A DNA stretch of 64,000 nt from Pseudomonas nicosulfuronedens (lineage in GTDB: Bacteria > Pseudomonadota > Gammaproteobacteria > Pseudomonadales > Pseudomonadaceae): positions 1 to 64,000 of the forward strand of contig NZ_SWDV01000016.1 in the NCBI RefSeq assembly GCF_005877905.1, written 5' to 3'. Positions 1 to 8,022 of this stretch are shown one piece after another; within the stretch, counting starts at the first letter, position 1; each line of letters starts with the position of its first letter. Position numbers and translations under genes: made by a program. The notes below the pieces were generated by a model. That model had not been told where the DNA came from, searched no databases, and saw nothing but the letters and a program-made list of their open reading frames with translations.

Positions 1-690
1 TTCAAAAAGACTAATGCACAACAGAACATGGCCGCCATCACCGAACTGCAACTTAACGAAGTAATCTTGATCCTCACTACCAATGATGCCAATGTGCGAA
101 ATCAGACTCAGGTCTCGTGACAGCTTTGTCCAGGCAACACCATCAAAGGATGCCACGATTAACTTTGTCGCCGTTGCGGCAAACGCATTGCTACCTTGTT
201 CAACGTCGTTGGTATTGAAATTCTGGTAGCTGAGCAGAACTTTCTCCCCTACAGAAAACCCCAAGGCGTTTGCCAAGTATTCATTTGTCGAGAAATCGAC
301 ATCCGCGTGAAATTTCAAACTTTTCGAGAGGACGTAGACGCTACTGCAGACTACCAGCGCCATGATCGTCAACCCTACCGCATCGCTCGGCGAAACGACC
401 GCAAGCAACAAAAAGACAGACACCACGGCGGCATAACCGTAGTTTATGGCCTTCTGTATCACGAGCTTTTTATTTCTATAAGCCAGAAATGTTTTCCCAG
501 GAATATATTTTCTGGGAGGTGCAAATGCCAGCGTGCATGCACCAAAGGAAACCAGGCTAGCAAGCCCTATTGCAGCTTGGCGCTTCTGCCCGGTTTGCAG
601 GCCTTCAAGAAACATCCAGGCACCGGCGACGATAAAAACAGGCAGGAACGCGAGCACGGCAAGCCCCATGATTTTGCCCTTGGATACCAT
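1..690 (-). CDS. Membrane protein of unknown function, C-terminus beyond window edge
   Basis: An open minus-strand frame of 230 codons runs from an ATG at 690 to the first base of the window without a stop, so the C-terminus is missing. The ATG (MVSKGKIMG...) has a GGAAG ribosome site six bases upstream; other in-frame ATGs occur at 723, 708 and 696. The product has a hydrophobic N-terminal segment (about residues 7-22), a second around 30-45 (IGLASLVSFGACTLAFA) and two more at roughly 70-105, followed by a soluble part rich in F, N, T and D. No known family was recognised. Base composition is clearly more AT-rich than the neighbours, which suggests recent acquisition. The plus-strand frames at 196-693 and 533-793 are shadows of this gene. 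Function unknown. Confidence 0.6.
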   Translation of the reverse strand, partial: MVSKGKIMGLAVLAFLPVFIVAGAWMFLEGLQTGQKRQAAIGLASLVSFGACTLAFAPPRKYIPGKTFLAYRNKKLVIQKAINYGYAAVVSVFLLLAVVSPSDAVGLTIMALVVCSSVYVLSKSLKFHADVDFSTNEYLANALGFSVGEKVLLSYQNFNTNDVEQGSNAFAATATKLIVASFDGVAWTKLSRDLSLISHIGIIGSEDQDYFVKLQFGDGGHVLLCISLFE

Positions 691-878
691 TAACATCTTC
701 CACATCGGGATAGTTTTTATCATTCACAAGCCTTTTATTATTGATGCCAGATCGCGTAATGAAAGGGTGACTTTAAAACCACCCGCCGCTTGATGCTACT
801 TGATGTGATGAATCGGCGCCGCTTGATAAACCCTACACTCGCCTCCACCTAGCTCTTCACTGCCTCTGGAGCCCCACC

Positions 879-1313
879 ATGTCCGATCCCCTGATCATTC
901 CCTGCCCCCACTGCAACGGCCTGAACCGCGTCCCCGCCGCACGCCTGGGTGATTCGCCCAGCTGCGGCCGCTGCCAATCACCGATAGTGCTGGAGACCCC
1001 GTTCGACCTCGACGAAGCCGGTTTCGCTGCCCAGGCCAAGGGCGATCTGCCGCTGCTGGTGGACGTCTGGGCCGACTGGTGCGGGCCGTGCAAGGGCTTT
1101 GCGCCGGTGTTCGAGCAGGCCGCCGCGCGGCTGTCGGGCAAGGTGCGGCTGGCCAAGCTGGACAGCGATGCCAACCCGAACCTCTCCACGCGCCTGGGCA
1201 TTCGCTCGATTCCCAGCCTGATACTGCTGCGCAACGGCCAGGAAGTGGCGCGCCAGAGCGGTGCCATGCCGCTGCCGCAGCTACTGGACTGGTTGTCCCG
1301 CCAGGGCATCTGA
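879..1313 (+). CDS. trxC: Thioredoxin 2 (zinc-binding thioredoxin)
   Basis: A cytosolic thiol-disulfide reductase of 144 residues. The N-terminal extension carries two CxxC pairs (C9/C12 and C29/C32), the zinc-binding module that separates TrxC from ordinary thioredoxin. The redox centre WCGPC follows at residues 67-71. The rest of the fold is standard, including the cis-proline region RSIPSL. Known TrxC proteins have about 140 residues and reduce protein disulfides, often under oxidative stress; that role is inferred here from family. It is a stand-alone gene followed 85 bases later by a thioesterase gene on the same strand. The ATG at 879 directly precedes the typical SDPLIIPCPHC start of the family. 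Confidence 0.95.
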   Translation: MSDPLIIPCPHCNGLNRVPAARLGDSPSCGRCQSPIVLETPFDLDEAGFAAQAKGDLPLLVDVWADWCGPCKGFAPVFEQAAARLSGKVRLAKLDSDANPNLSTRLGIRSIPSLILLRNGQEVARQSGAMPLPQLLDWLSRQGI

Positions 1314-1398
1314 GGGCGAGCGTTTCGGTCAATCCGTGCGGTCATTGCCAGGCCGCGCGGGGCGGCTAGGCTTGGGCAAAAAGCCAACGGAGCACGCC

Positions 1399-1845
1399 AT
1401 GCCTTCCTACCCCGAAGACTTCATCCGCCAGCTCACCGAAGAACACATCGCCTTCGTCAAGCGCACCGGCCTCAAGGCCGAGGTGCTGGAACCGGGCCAC
1501 GTGCGCCTGCGCATGCCGCTCAAGGGCAATGAGAACCACATCCGCAACATGTACGCCGGAGCGCTGTTCACCGTGGCCGAGATGCCCGGCGGTGTGCTGA
1601 TGCTGACCAGCTTCGACGCCCGGCGCTTCTACCCCATCGTCAAGGAAGCCGGCCTGCGCTTCCTGCGGCCCGCCGCCAGCGACGTGACGGTCGAAGCGCA
1701 GCTCAGCGAAGAGGAAATCCAGCGCATCGGCGAGGAAGCCACTCACCACGGCAAGTCCGAATTCGTCCTCGACCTGCAGCTCAAGGACGAAGAGGGCAAC
1801 ATCGTCGCCGAAAGCCACGCCATCTATCAGCTACGTAGTCGCTGA
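1399..1845 (+). CDS. PaaI-like hot-dog thioesterase
   Basis: A 148-residue single hot-dog domain protein that probably hydrolyses an acyl-CoA or acyl-ACP thioester in the cytosol; the substrate is unknown. The open frame extends upstream into trxC, but the start chosen is the ATG at 1399 because it follows an AACGGAG ribosome site and begins the conserved part (PSYPEDFIRQLTEEH). The central stretch NHIRNMYAGALFTVAEM resembles the helix of the PaaI/YiiD-C type that carries the catalytic polar residue in this family. No signal peptide or membrane segment is visible. It sits between trxC and a universal stress gene, which does not reveal its job. Confidence 0.8.
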   Translation: MPSYPEDFIRQLTEEHIAFVKRTGLKAEVLEPGHVRLRMPLKGNENHIRNMYAGALFTVAEMPGGVLMLTSFDARRFYPIVKEAGLRFLRPAASDVTVEAQLSEEEIQRIGEEATHHGKSEFVLDLQLKDEEGNIVAESHAIYQLRSR

Positions 1846-1922
1846 AGCCGGCCATTGCCCTGCATCAAGGTGAAATTTCCTACGTGGCGCGACAGTGGAA
1901 GCGCCACCAGAGGGAATCCACC

Positions 1923-2732
1923 ATGTACCAGAACCTGCTCGTCGCCCACGACCTCAGCGTCGAGGCGGATATCGCCGTGCGCCGCGCCGCCCAGCTGGCC
2001 CGCCAGCACGGCGCCCGTGTCACGCTGCTGCACGTCATCGAGGAATTCTTCCCGGACCGCATGATGGCCACGGTGCGCGAAGCCGCCGAGGTGGCACTGC
2101 GCGATGCGGCCCGCGCCAGTGACATCAACGATTACCAGCTGGTGATCCGCCAGGGCCGCGCGGCCAATACCGTGACCGATACGGTTCAGGAATTGAATGC
2201 GGACCTGCTGGTGATTGGCGCGCACCATCAGCAGCTGCTGGAGCGCTTCGACGGCACCACCCTGGAGCGCATCGCTCGCCATTGCCGGACGCCAATCCTG
2301 CTGGCCGTGGACGAATCCGCCAGACCTTACGCGAAGGCTCTCTCTGGCCTGGACCTGTCGCATTGCTCCTGCCAGGCCTGGCGCGCCGGCTACCGGCTGC
2401 TCGCGCCCGACGCCGAGCTGCTGGCGCTCAACGCCTACCAGCCGGGCAAGAAGGCCGATCGTGCCGACAGCCATCTGGATACCCAGCGCGAACTGCTGCG
2501 CCAGGCGCTGCAGGATGAGCGCACGCAGGTGCCGGCAACAGGGCCGCAACTGCTTTGCGCCGTGCAACAGGGGACACCCCAGCAGGCGCTGGAGACGGCA
2601 TTGCGGGAATGGACGCCGGACCTGCTGGTGCTCGGCAGTCGCAGCCGCGGCGCCATCGAGCAGGCCATGCTGGGCAGCTCGACGCGCTATTTCCTGCGCC
2701 GGCCGCCCTGCGATGTGCTGATCAGCCAGTAA
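1923..2732 (+). CDS. Tandem universal stress protein (UspE-like arrangement)
   Basis: A cytosolic protein of 269 residues with two consecutive Usp domains. The first begins YQNLLVAHDLS and ends near residue 125 (TPILLAVDES); its nucleotide-loop region reads VIGAHHQQ, which lacks the G-x2-G-x9-G(S/T) pattern of ATP-binding Usp proteins. The second, C-terminal domain ends with LVLGSRSRGAIEQAMLGSS, which does fit that ATP-binding pattern. Thus only the second domain looks nucleotide-binding. The ATG at 1923 follows a GAGGGAATCC ribosome site. Usp proteins help survival under starvation, respiratory block or oxidative stress; the exact role here is not visible. Its stop lies four bases from the stop of the convergent ParA gene. 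Confidence 0.88.
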   Translation: MYQNLLVAHDLSVEADIAVRRAAQLARQHGARVTLLHVIEEFFPDRMMATVREAAEVALRDAARASDINDYQLVIRQGRAANTVTDTVQELNADLLVIGAHHQQLLERFDGTTLERIARHCRTPILLAVDESARPYAKALSGLDLSHCSCQAWRAGYRLLAPDAELLALNAYQPGKKADRADSHLDTQRELLRQALQDERTQVPATGPQLLCAVQQGTPQQALETALREWTPDLLVLGSRSRGAIEQAMLGSSTRYFLRRPPCDVLISQ

Positions 2733-2736
2733 TCGC

Positions 2737-3504
2737 TCAGGCTTCCAGCAGGTTGTGCAATTCGACGAACTGCTGGGTCAGCTTGTGCCGCGGCTCGAGA
2801 AATATCAGCGGGGTGCAGGCCTGGTGGGACTCGCGCATCTTCACCGAGCTCATCAGGTACACCGGTAGCACCGGCAATTCCTCCTCCACCAGCTCATCCA
2901 GCAGTTGCTGCGGCAGGGTCGCGCGCGGCTGGAACTGGTTGACCACGATGCCTTCGACTTCCAGCTCTTCGTTGTGGTCTTCCTTCAGCTCTTCGATTTC
3001 CTGCAGCAGGCCGTACAGCGCCTGGCGGGAGAAACTGTCGCAGTCGAAGGGAATCAGGCATCGATCTGCCGCGATCAGCGCGGAAACCGTGTAGAAATTA
3101 AGCGCCGGCGGCGTATCCAGGTAGATTCGGTCGTAGTCTTCGGAGAGCTCGTCCAGCAGTTTGCGCAGCTTGTTGATCTTGTGCTTCTGCTCGAGCTTGG
3201 GCTGCAGGTCCGCCAACTCCGGGCTGGCGGTGACGATGTGCAGGTTGTCGAAGGGCGTCTCGTAGATATCCACCTTGCCCTTGCGGCTGAAAGGCCCGGA
3301 CGACAACGTCTGCTTGAAGAAGTCGGCGATGCCCACCGGCAGGTCCTCGCCGGTCAGACCGGTCAGGTAATGCGTGGAGTTGGCCTGTGCATCCAGGTCC
3401 ACCAGCAAGGTGCGATAGCCCTCCGCCGCGCTCACTGCCGCCAGGTTGCAGGCGATGCTGGACTTGCCGACCCCGCCTTTCTGATTGAACACCACACGCC
3501 GCAT
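2737..3504 (-). CDS. ParA/MinD-family ATPase (orphan)
   Basis: A 255-residue ATPase with the deviant Walker A motif KGGVGKSS starting at residue 9, a Walker A' LVDLDAQ and a switch region YLDTPPAL. This is the ParA/Soj class of dimerising ATPases that position DNA, plasmids or protein clusters. No parB-like gene adjoins it, so it is not an obvious partition pair and its cargo is unknown. The gene is convergent with the stress-protein gene and divergent from the APE operon, so its upstream region (3505-3807) is shared with the pigment operon promoter region. Chromosomal location and family are clear; the specific function is not. Confidence 0.85.
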   Translation of the reverse strand: MRRVVFNQKGGVGKSSIACNLAAVSAAEGYRTLLVDLDAQANSTHYLTGLTGEDLPVGIADFFKQTLSSGPFSRKGKVDIYETPFDNLHIVTASPELADLQPKLEQKHKINKLRKLLDELSEDYDRIYLDTPPALNFYTVSALIAADRCLIPFDCDSFSRQALYGLLQEIEELKEDHNEELEVEGIVVNQFQPRATLPQQLLDELVEEELPVLPVYLMSSVKMRESHQACTPLIFLEPRHKLTQQFVELHNLLEA

Positions 3505-3807
3505 GAGCCGTCCCTCCAGGAACCAATCGAGTGCCGATGGATTCTATGCAAAGCCCATGACAAGGGCGAGCATCCTTCGCCAGACGACCGCTCGGCGGCT
3601 CCCGGCGATTCCCCCAAGCTTCGTAACAGGCACGACGGTAAATTGAGAACCTTGCCCAGCCTTTGTAAGCAAAAGTTTGCCTGACCTCAGAACGACCGGG
3701 ATAATGCCAGCATTGCGCCATGGCACGTGTCGACGAAGCCCTTGGTGGACCAGGGAAGACTCATTTGCCGACAGGAACGCCCCCAAGGGCCCACAAGAGC
3801 TCGCAGC
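3505..3807. other. Intergenic region between parA-like gene and APE operon
   Basis: A 303-base divergent gap with no convincing gene. It holds a sigma-70-like promoter facing the APE operon (listed separately) and presumably the parA-like promoter on the other strand, which was not resolved. Short frames reading through it are extensions of the apeC frame. Confidence 0.6.
3677..3705 (+). promoter_or_regulatory. Candidate sigma-70 promoter of the APE operon
   Basis: TTGCCT at 3677-3682 and GATAAT at 3700-3705 are separated by exactly 17 bases, giving a good vegetative promoter match. It would start transcription near 3712 and leave an untranslated leader of about 95 bases before the GTG of apeC. 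Inferred from sequence only. Confidence 0.5.
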
Positions 3808-4524
3808 GTGATTCAATTCGATATCGACCAGTGGAGCGCCTGGGCCCCGGGCCTGTCCACGACCGCCGACTGGCAACAGTGGACCCGCGAAGAGCGCATG
3901 CCTGACACCACCGGGCAGCCGGATGTCGCCTTTCTCCCCGCCCTGCAGCGCCGCCGCCTGAGTCCTCTGGCGCGCATGGTCTTCAGTGTCGCCTGGCCCC
4001 TGGCCGACGGGCGGCCGCCGATGCCGCTGATCTTCGTCTCCCGCCACGGCGAAACCGGCCGCAGCCTGGAACTGCTGCGCGAGTTGGCCGTCGAACAACC
4101 ATTGTCCCCGACCCAGTTCAGCCTTTCCGTGCACAACGCGGTGATCGGCCTGTGGTCGATCCTGCGGCAGGACACCAGCGAAATGACGGCGATTGCCGGT
4201 GAACGGGACGGCTTTGAGCATGGTTTGCTGGAAGCTGCCGCCCTGCTGGCCGAGGGTGCTACGGAAGTCCTGGTCGTCGCGGCGGAAGAGACACCACCCG
4301 AGCTCTACGCGCCGTGGGTCGACGATGTGCCTTTTCCCCATGCCGTGGCCCTGCGCCTCAAGCGCGGCTGCGACTGGAGCCTGAGCCTTTCGAACAACGA
4401 CGCGCCATTGAGCGCGCCGCCATTACCCAATGCACTGAACCTGGTGCGCGCGCTGATCGAGCCCGCCAGCCTGATCCATCACCCCTGGAAGAAGCGTCTA
4501 TGGACCTGGCAACGCAACCACTGA
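3808..4524 (+). CDS. apeC: APE chain-length factor (beta-ketoacyl synthase-like, N-terminal domain type)
   Basis: A 238-residue KS-like protein, about half the length of a full ketosynthase, without the active-site cysteine motif; the equivalent region reads FSLSVHNAVIG. In characterised APE systems the ApeC protein pairs with the ketosynthase ApeO as an elongating heterodimer and influences chain length. The frame is open further upstream, but the GTG at 3808 gives the typical start IQFDIDQWSAWAPGL, so this start was chosen over the upstream ATG at 3727. It is the first gene of the long operon and overlaps the acyltransferase gene by 25 bases. Substrate and partner roles are inferred from the family. 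Confidence 0.85.
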   Translation: MIQFDIDQWSAWAPGLSTTADWQQWTREERMPDTTGQPDVAFLPALQRRRLSPLARMVFSVAWPLADGRPPMPLIFVSRHGETGRSLELLRELAVEQPLSPTQFSLSVHNAVIGLWSILRQDTSEMTAIAGERDGFEHGLLEAAALLAEGATEVLVVAAEETPPELYAPWVDDVPFPHAVALRLKRGCDWSLSLSNNDAPLSAPPLPNALNLVRALIEPASLIHHPWKKRLWTWQRNH

Positions 4525-5312
4525 GCAAGCGCACCGACGCTTGGCTGTGGCGCCTGTTCGCCACCGGCCTTTGCTTCGCCATTTTCGGTGTCGGCGGCCT
4601 GCTGCTGCGGGTACTGGTGTTCCCCCTGCTGGCGTTGCTGCCCGGCGACACCATTCGCCGCCGTACCCGGGCACGCCAGACAGTCAGCCGGCTGTTCTGG
4701 CTGTTCGTGCAGGTGATGCAGCGCAGCGGCGTGCTCACCTACGAAGTGGAAGGCATCGAGCGTCTGGGACGGCCGGGGCAGATGGTGATCGCCAACCACC
4801 CCTCGCTGATCGACGTGGTGTTTCTCATCGGCCTGATCCGCAACGCCAACTGCGTGGTCAAGCAGAGTCTGTTCGCCAATCCCTTCACCCGCGGCCCGGT
4901 GACAGCGGCTCAGTACATCAGCAACAACGGCAGCATGGACATGTTCGATGCCGCCGTGGCGGCCCTGCAGCAGGGCCAGACCCTGATCGTTTTCCCCGAA
5001 GGCACCCGCACCACGCCAGGCAAGGCGCCCGAGTTCCACCGCGGTGCGGCATCGATTGCCCTGCGCGGTGCCAGCGAAATCACCCCGGTGACCATCACCG
5101 TCACCCCGACCACCCTGACCAAGGCTGAGCCCTGGTACAGCATTCCCGCTCGCCGCGTGCATTTCCGCTTGCGCGTGGGCGATGACATCGATCCGCGCGA
5201 GTTCGCCAGCCAGGGCCCGGCCCCGGCCGCCTCGCGCCGGCTCAATGCCTTCCTGCACCAGCATTTCACCAAGGAGCTCGCAAGAGATGAGCGATCTGCA
5301 ACTGGAGATTAA
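4500..5312 (+). CDS. 1-acylglycerol-3-phosphate acyltransferase-like (PlsC family) protein of the APE operon
   Basis: A 270-residue inner-membrane acyltransferase. Residues about 20-50 form a hydrophobic anchor; the PlsC motifs follow: NHPSLIDVV (HX4D catalytic pair) and FPEGTRTTPG (phosphate-binding block). Proteins of this kind are constant members of APE clusters and are thought to move the finished polyene or a fatty acid onto a lipid backbone; the acceptor is not known here. The ATG at 4500 lies inside the end of apeC, and the gene overlaps the following ACP gene by 26 bases, so it is tightly coupled. By position it matches the gene called apeD in enteric clusters, but I leave the symbol open. 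Confidence 0.85.
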   Translation: MDLATQPLSKRTDAWLWRLFATGLCFAIFGVGGLLLRVLVFPLLALLPGDTIRRRTRARQTVSRLFWLFVQVMQRSGVLTYEVEGIERLGRPGQMVIANHPSLIDVVFLIGLIRNANCVVKQSLFANPFTRGPVTAAQYISNNGSMDMFDAAVAALQQGQTLIVFPEGTRTTPGKAPEFHRGAASIALRGASEITPVTITVTPTTLTKAEPWYSIPARRVHFRLRVGDDIDPREFASQGPAPAASRRLNAFLHQHFTKELARDERSATGD

Positions 5313-5547
5313 ACAGCTGATCATCGACGCCCTCGGCCTCGAAGACATCGGCCCTGATGACATCGGCGCCGAAGACGCGCTGTTCGGCGACGGCCTCGGC
5401 CTGGACTCGGTGGATGCCCTGGAACTGGGCCTGGCGATCCAGAAACGCTACGGCATCAAGATCGACGCCGATGCCAAGGACACCCGCCAGCACTTCGCCA
5501 ACGTGGCGAACCTGGCGGCCTTCGTGACTGCCCAGAAAGCCGCCTGA
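5287..5547 (+). CDS. apeE: Acyl carrier protein of APE synthesis (first)
   Basis: An 86-residue acyl carrier protein. The phosphopantetheine attachment serine is S41 in the motif LDSVDALEL. The ATG at 5287 follows AAGGAGCTCGCAAGAG and gives the normal ACP length; the longer upstream frame was rejected. In APE systems two ACPs carry the starter and the growing polyene; which ACP binds which intermediate cannot be read from sequence. It overlaps the preceding acyltransferase gene and lies 11 bases before the second ACP gene. Naming follows gene order in known clusters. Confidence 0.92.
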   Translation: MSDLQLEIKQLIIDALGLEDIGPDDIGAEDALFGDGLGLDSVDALELGLAIQKRYGIKIDADAKDTRQHFANVANLAAFVTAQKAA

Positions 5548-5558
5548 GATCGCCGACC

Positions 5559-5807
5559 ATGCAAACCCGTGAGGACATTTACAACACCCTGCGCGACGCC
5601 CTCGTCGAGTTGTTCGAACTCGAGCCGCAGCAGATCAGCCTCGACGCCAACCTGTACGAGGACCTGGAGATCGACAGCATCGACGCCGTCGACCTGATCG
5701 ACCACCTCAAGCGCCACACCGGCAAGAAGATCGCCGCCGAGGAGTTCAAGTCGGTGCGCACCGTCGGCGACGTGGTCGAAGCGGTCTATCGCCTGGCCAA
5801 CCCATGA
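5559..5807 (+). CDS. apeF: Acyl carrier protein of APE synthesis (second)
   Basis: An 82-residue acyl carrier protein with the modification serine S40 in IDSIDAVDLIDHL. It differs clearly from the first ACP (acidic N-terminus, more basic C-terminal helix), so the two probably serve different steps or partners. Known APE clusters also have a pair of ACPs side by side. The stop overlaps the start of the next gene (ATGA). Needs a phosphopantetheinyl transferase, for which no gene is seen in the window, so a host enzyme elsewhere is implied. Confidence 0.92.
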   Translation: MQTREDIYNTLRDALVELFELEPQQISLDANLYEDLEIDSIDAVDLIDHLKRHTGKKIAAEEFKSVRTVGDVVEAVYRLANP

Positions 5808-6349
5808 CACGCCTGGTCGGGCTCGGCCTGCTGCTGGCCGGGCTGCTCTACCCGTTCGCGATCTACTTCGGCATCGATCACCTGTCGCCGAAATTCTTCG
5901 CCCTGCTCCTGGGCGGACTGTGGTTCGCCCGCAGCCTGGGAAGCGGCCAACGCCCCGGACAACGCTGGATGGCGCTGGCCGCCGTGGCATTCTGCATCGT
6001 GCTCTGGCTGTGCAACGAGCCACACCTGCTGCGCTGGTACCCGGTACTGGTCAGCGCCGGCCTGCTCGGCCTGTTCGCCCTGAGCCTGAAGTTCGGCCCG
6101 CCGCTGGTGGAGCGCCTGGCGCGCCTGCACGAACCCGATCTACCGCCCCATGCCGTGCGTTACACCCGCCGGGTGACCCAGGTCTGGGTGCTGTTCTTCC
6201 TGGGCAACGGCCTGATCGCCGCGGCCCTCACCCTGTGGGCGCCGCTGGCCTGGTGGACGCTGTACAACGGCCTGATTTCCTACCTGCTGATGGGCGTGCT
6301 GTTCGCCGTCGAGTGGCTGGTGCGGCAACGGGTCAGAGGTCAAGGATGA
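5804..6349 (+). CDS. Small integral membrane protein of the APE operon (COG4648 type)
   Basis: A 181-residue polytopic membrane protein with about five hydrophobic segments (for example GLGLLLAGLLYPFAIYFG at the start and LMGVLFAVEWLV at the end). Proteins of this type occur in nearly all APE clusters between the ACPs and the ligase (apeG position) but have no assigned biochemical role; a scaffold or transport role at the inner membrane is possible. It is coupled by 4-base overlaps to both neighbours. No catalytic motif was recognised. Confidence 0.75.
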   Translation: MTRLVGLGLLLAGLLYPFAIYFGIDHLSPKFFALLLGGLWFARSLGSGQRPGQRWMALAAVAFCIVLWLCNEPHLLRWYPVLVSAGLLGLFALSLKFGPPLVERLARLHEPDLPPHAVRYTRRVTQVWVLFFLGNGLIAAALTLWAPLAWWTLYNGLISYLLMGVLFAVEWLVRQRVRGQG

Positions 6350-8022
6350 AACCGATATCCCTCGCCCGGCTGCTGCCGGACCTGCCTGCCGAGCGCCCGC
6401 TGGCATTGGAGCCTGCGCTGTCGGCCGGTGACTTCGTGCAGCGCGTTTGCGCGGTCGCCGGCGCCTTGTGCCAGCGCAACACCCAGCGCGTGGCGATCCA
6501 TCTGGAGGATGCCGGCGAACTGGCCATCGCCCTCTACGCCGCCTGGCTCGCCGGTGCCGAAGCGGTGCTGCCAGCCGACAACCTCGCCCACAGCCGCGAA
6601 CGGCTGGCCGCGCAGATCGACGCCTGGATCGGTGACCAGCCCGGCGACCTGCTGCTGACCGAACTGGACGGTCCGGCCGTCATCCCCACTGAGCTCGATC
6701 TCGACGCCTGCCGCCTGGTGCTGAGTACCTCCGGGTCCACCGGCGAGCCCAAGCTGATCGGCAAGACCCTGCGCCAGTTGAGCAACGAAGTGCAGGTGCT
6801 GGAAAACCTCTGGGGGACGGAACTGGACGACGCTCGCGTCCTCGGCAGCGTCGCCGCACAACACATCTACGGCCTGTTGTTCCGCGTACTCTGGCCACTC
6901 TCCGCCGGCCGCGCCTTCCTGCGCCGGCAGATCGCCTTTCCCGAAGACCTGCAACGCCACAGCCTGGATCAGCCACGCTTCGCCTGGGTCGGCAGCCCCG
7001 CGCTGCTCAAGCGCATGGGCGACAACCTCGACTGGCCGGCGCTACGCCCGGTAGTTCGAGTGTTCTCTTCCGGTGGACCGTTGCCGACCGAAGCCGGCGA
7101 GCAGTTGCATGAGCGCCTCGGCCAGGCCCCCACCGAAATCTACGGCAGCTCCGAGACCGGTGGTATCGCCTGGCGCCAGGGCGGGCAGCTGTGGCAGCCA
7201 TTCGAAGGCGTCACGCTGAGCCAGGACGAGCACGGCGCGCTGCGCATCGAGTCGACCTACCTGCCGCCCGGTGAATCCGAACAGACCGCCGACGCTGCGC
7301 GCCTCTGCGCCGACGGCCGCTTCGAGCTGCTCGGCCGGCTGGATCGCATCGTCAAACTGGAAGAGAAACGCATCTCCCTGCCGCAACTGGAGCAGGCGCT
7401 GATGCAGCACCCCTTCGTCAGCGAAGCACGCCTGGGCGTCGTGCAGGAAAACCGCGCCAGCCTCGGCGCACTGGTCGCCCTGAGCGATGCCGGCCTGCAC
7501 GCGCTGCGCAACGGCGGTCGACGCGCACTGACCCAGCGCCTGCGCGAACACCTGGCCGGCCACTGCGAAGCCCTCGCCCTGCCACGCCGCTGGCGCCTGC
7601 TTCGGCGCCTGCCGGGCAATGCCCAGGGCAAGCTGCCGCAAAGCCTGGTGGATGAACTGCTACACGCGCCACGCAGCCGCGACCCCGAGGTCCTGGCACG
7701 CAGCGAAGCGGAAGGTGAACAGCGCTTCCAGCTGGAAATTCCCCTGGACCTTGCCTATTTCCCCGGCCACTTCCCCAAGGCCCCCGTGCTGCCCGGCGTG
7801 GTGCAGGTGCAATGGGCGCAGCAACTGGGCCGCCTGGTATTCGACCTGCCGCCGCGTTTCGGCGGCATGGAAGTGCTGAAGTTCCAGCAACTGCTGCGGC
7901 CGGGTGATCGCTGCCTGTTGTCGCTGCGCTGGGATGCCGGGCGCGGCAAGCTGTATTTCGCCTTTACCCGCGGCGAAGCGGCCTGCTCCTCCGGGCGCAT
8001 CCTGCTGGGTGCCGGCCAATGA
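6346..8022 (+). CDS. apeH: Acyl-ACP ligase fused to a C-terminal hot-dog dehydratase domain
   Basis: A 558-residue two-domain protein. Residues 1-440 are an AMP-forming ligase of the ANL family: phosphate loop STSGSTGEPK (127-136), A5 motif YGSSETG (266-272), hinge GRLDRIVKLEEKR (330-342) and the C-terminal lysine K429 in GNAQGKL. It should activate an aryl acid, such as 4-hydroxybenzoate or a coumarate-type acid, and load it on an ACP. Residues about 455-558 are a FabZ/ApeI-like hot-dog domain with the catalytic histidine H475 in FPGHFPKAPVLPG; the usual acidic partner position is occupied by Q489. In several APE clusters ligase and dehydratase (apeI) are separate genes. The ATG at 6346 overlaps the previous stop; a much longer upstream frame is noise. 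Confidence 0.85.
   Translation: MKPISLARLLPDLPAERPLALEPALSAGDFVQRVCAVAGALCQRNTQRVAIHLEDAGELAIALYAAWLAGAEAVLPADNLAHSRERLAAQIDAWIGDQPGDLLLTELDGPAVIPTELDLDACRLVLSTSGSTGEPKLIGKTLRQLSNEVQVLENLWGTELDDARVLGSVAAQHIYGLLFRVLWPLSAGRAFLRRQIAFPEDLQRHSLDQPRFAWVGSPALLKRMGDNLDWPALRPVVRVFSSGGPLPTEAGEQLHERLGQAPTEIYGSSETGGIAWRQGGQLWQPFEGVTLSQDEHGALRIESTYLPPGESEQTADAARLCADGRFELLGRLDRIVKLEEKRISLPQLEQALMQHPFVSEARLGVVQENRASLGALVALSDAGLHALRNGGRRALTQRLREHLAGHCEALALPRRWRLLRRLPGNAQGKLPQSLVDELLHAPRSRDPEVLARSEAEGEQRFQLEIPLDLAYFPGHFPKAPVLPGVVQVQWAQQLGRLVFDLPPRFGGMEVLKFQQLLRPGDRCLLSLRWDAGRGKLYFAFTRGEAACSSGRILLGAGQ

Noticed and set aside
196-793. Two short plus-strand frames at the left end
   Set aside because: They run opposite to the better supported membrane-protein gene with a ribosome site and hydrophobic segments.
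2733-2736. Terminator between the stress-protein and parA-like genes
   Set aside because: The gap is four bases; no stem with T-run was found.
5920-6345. Longer N-terminus for the ligase gene
   Set aside because: The extension lies in another frame over the membrane-protein gene; ATG at 6346 overlaps the stop in the usual way.
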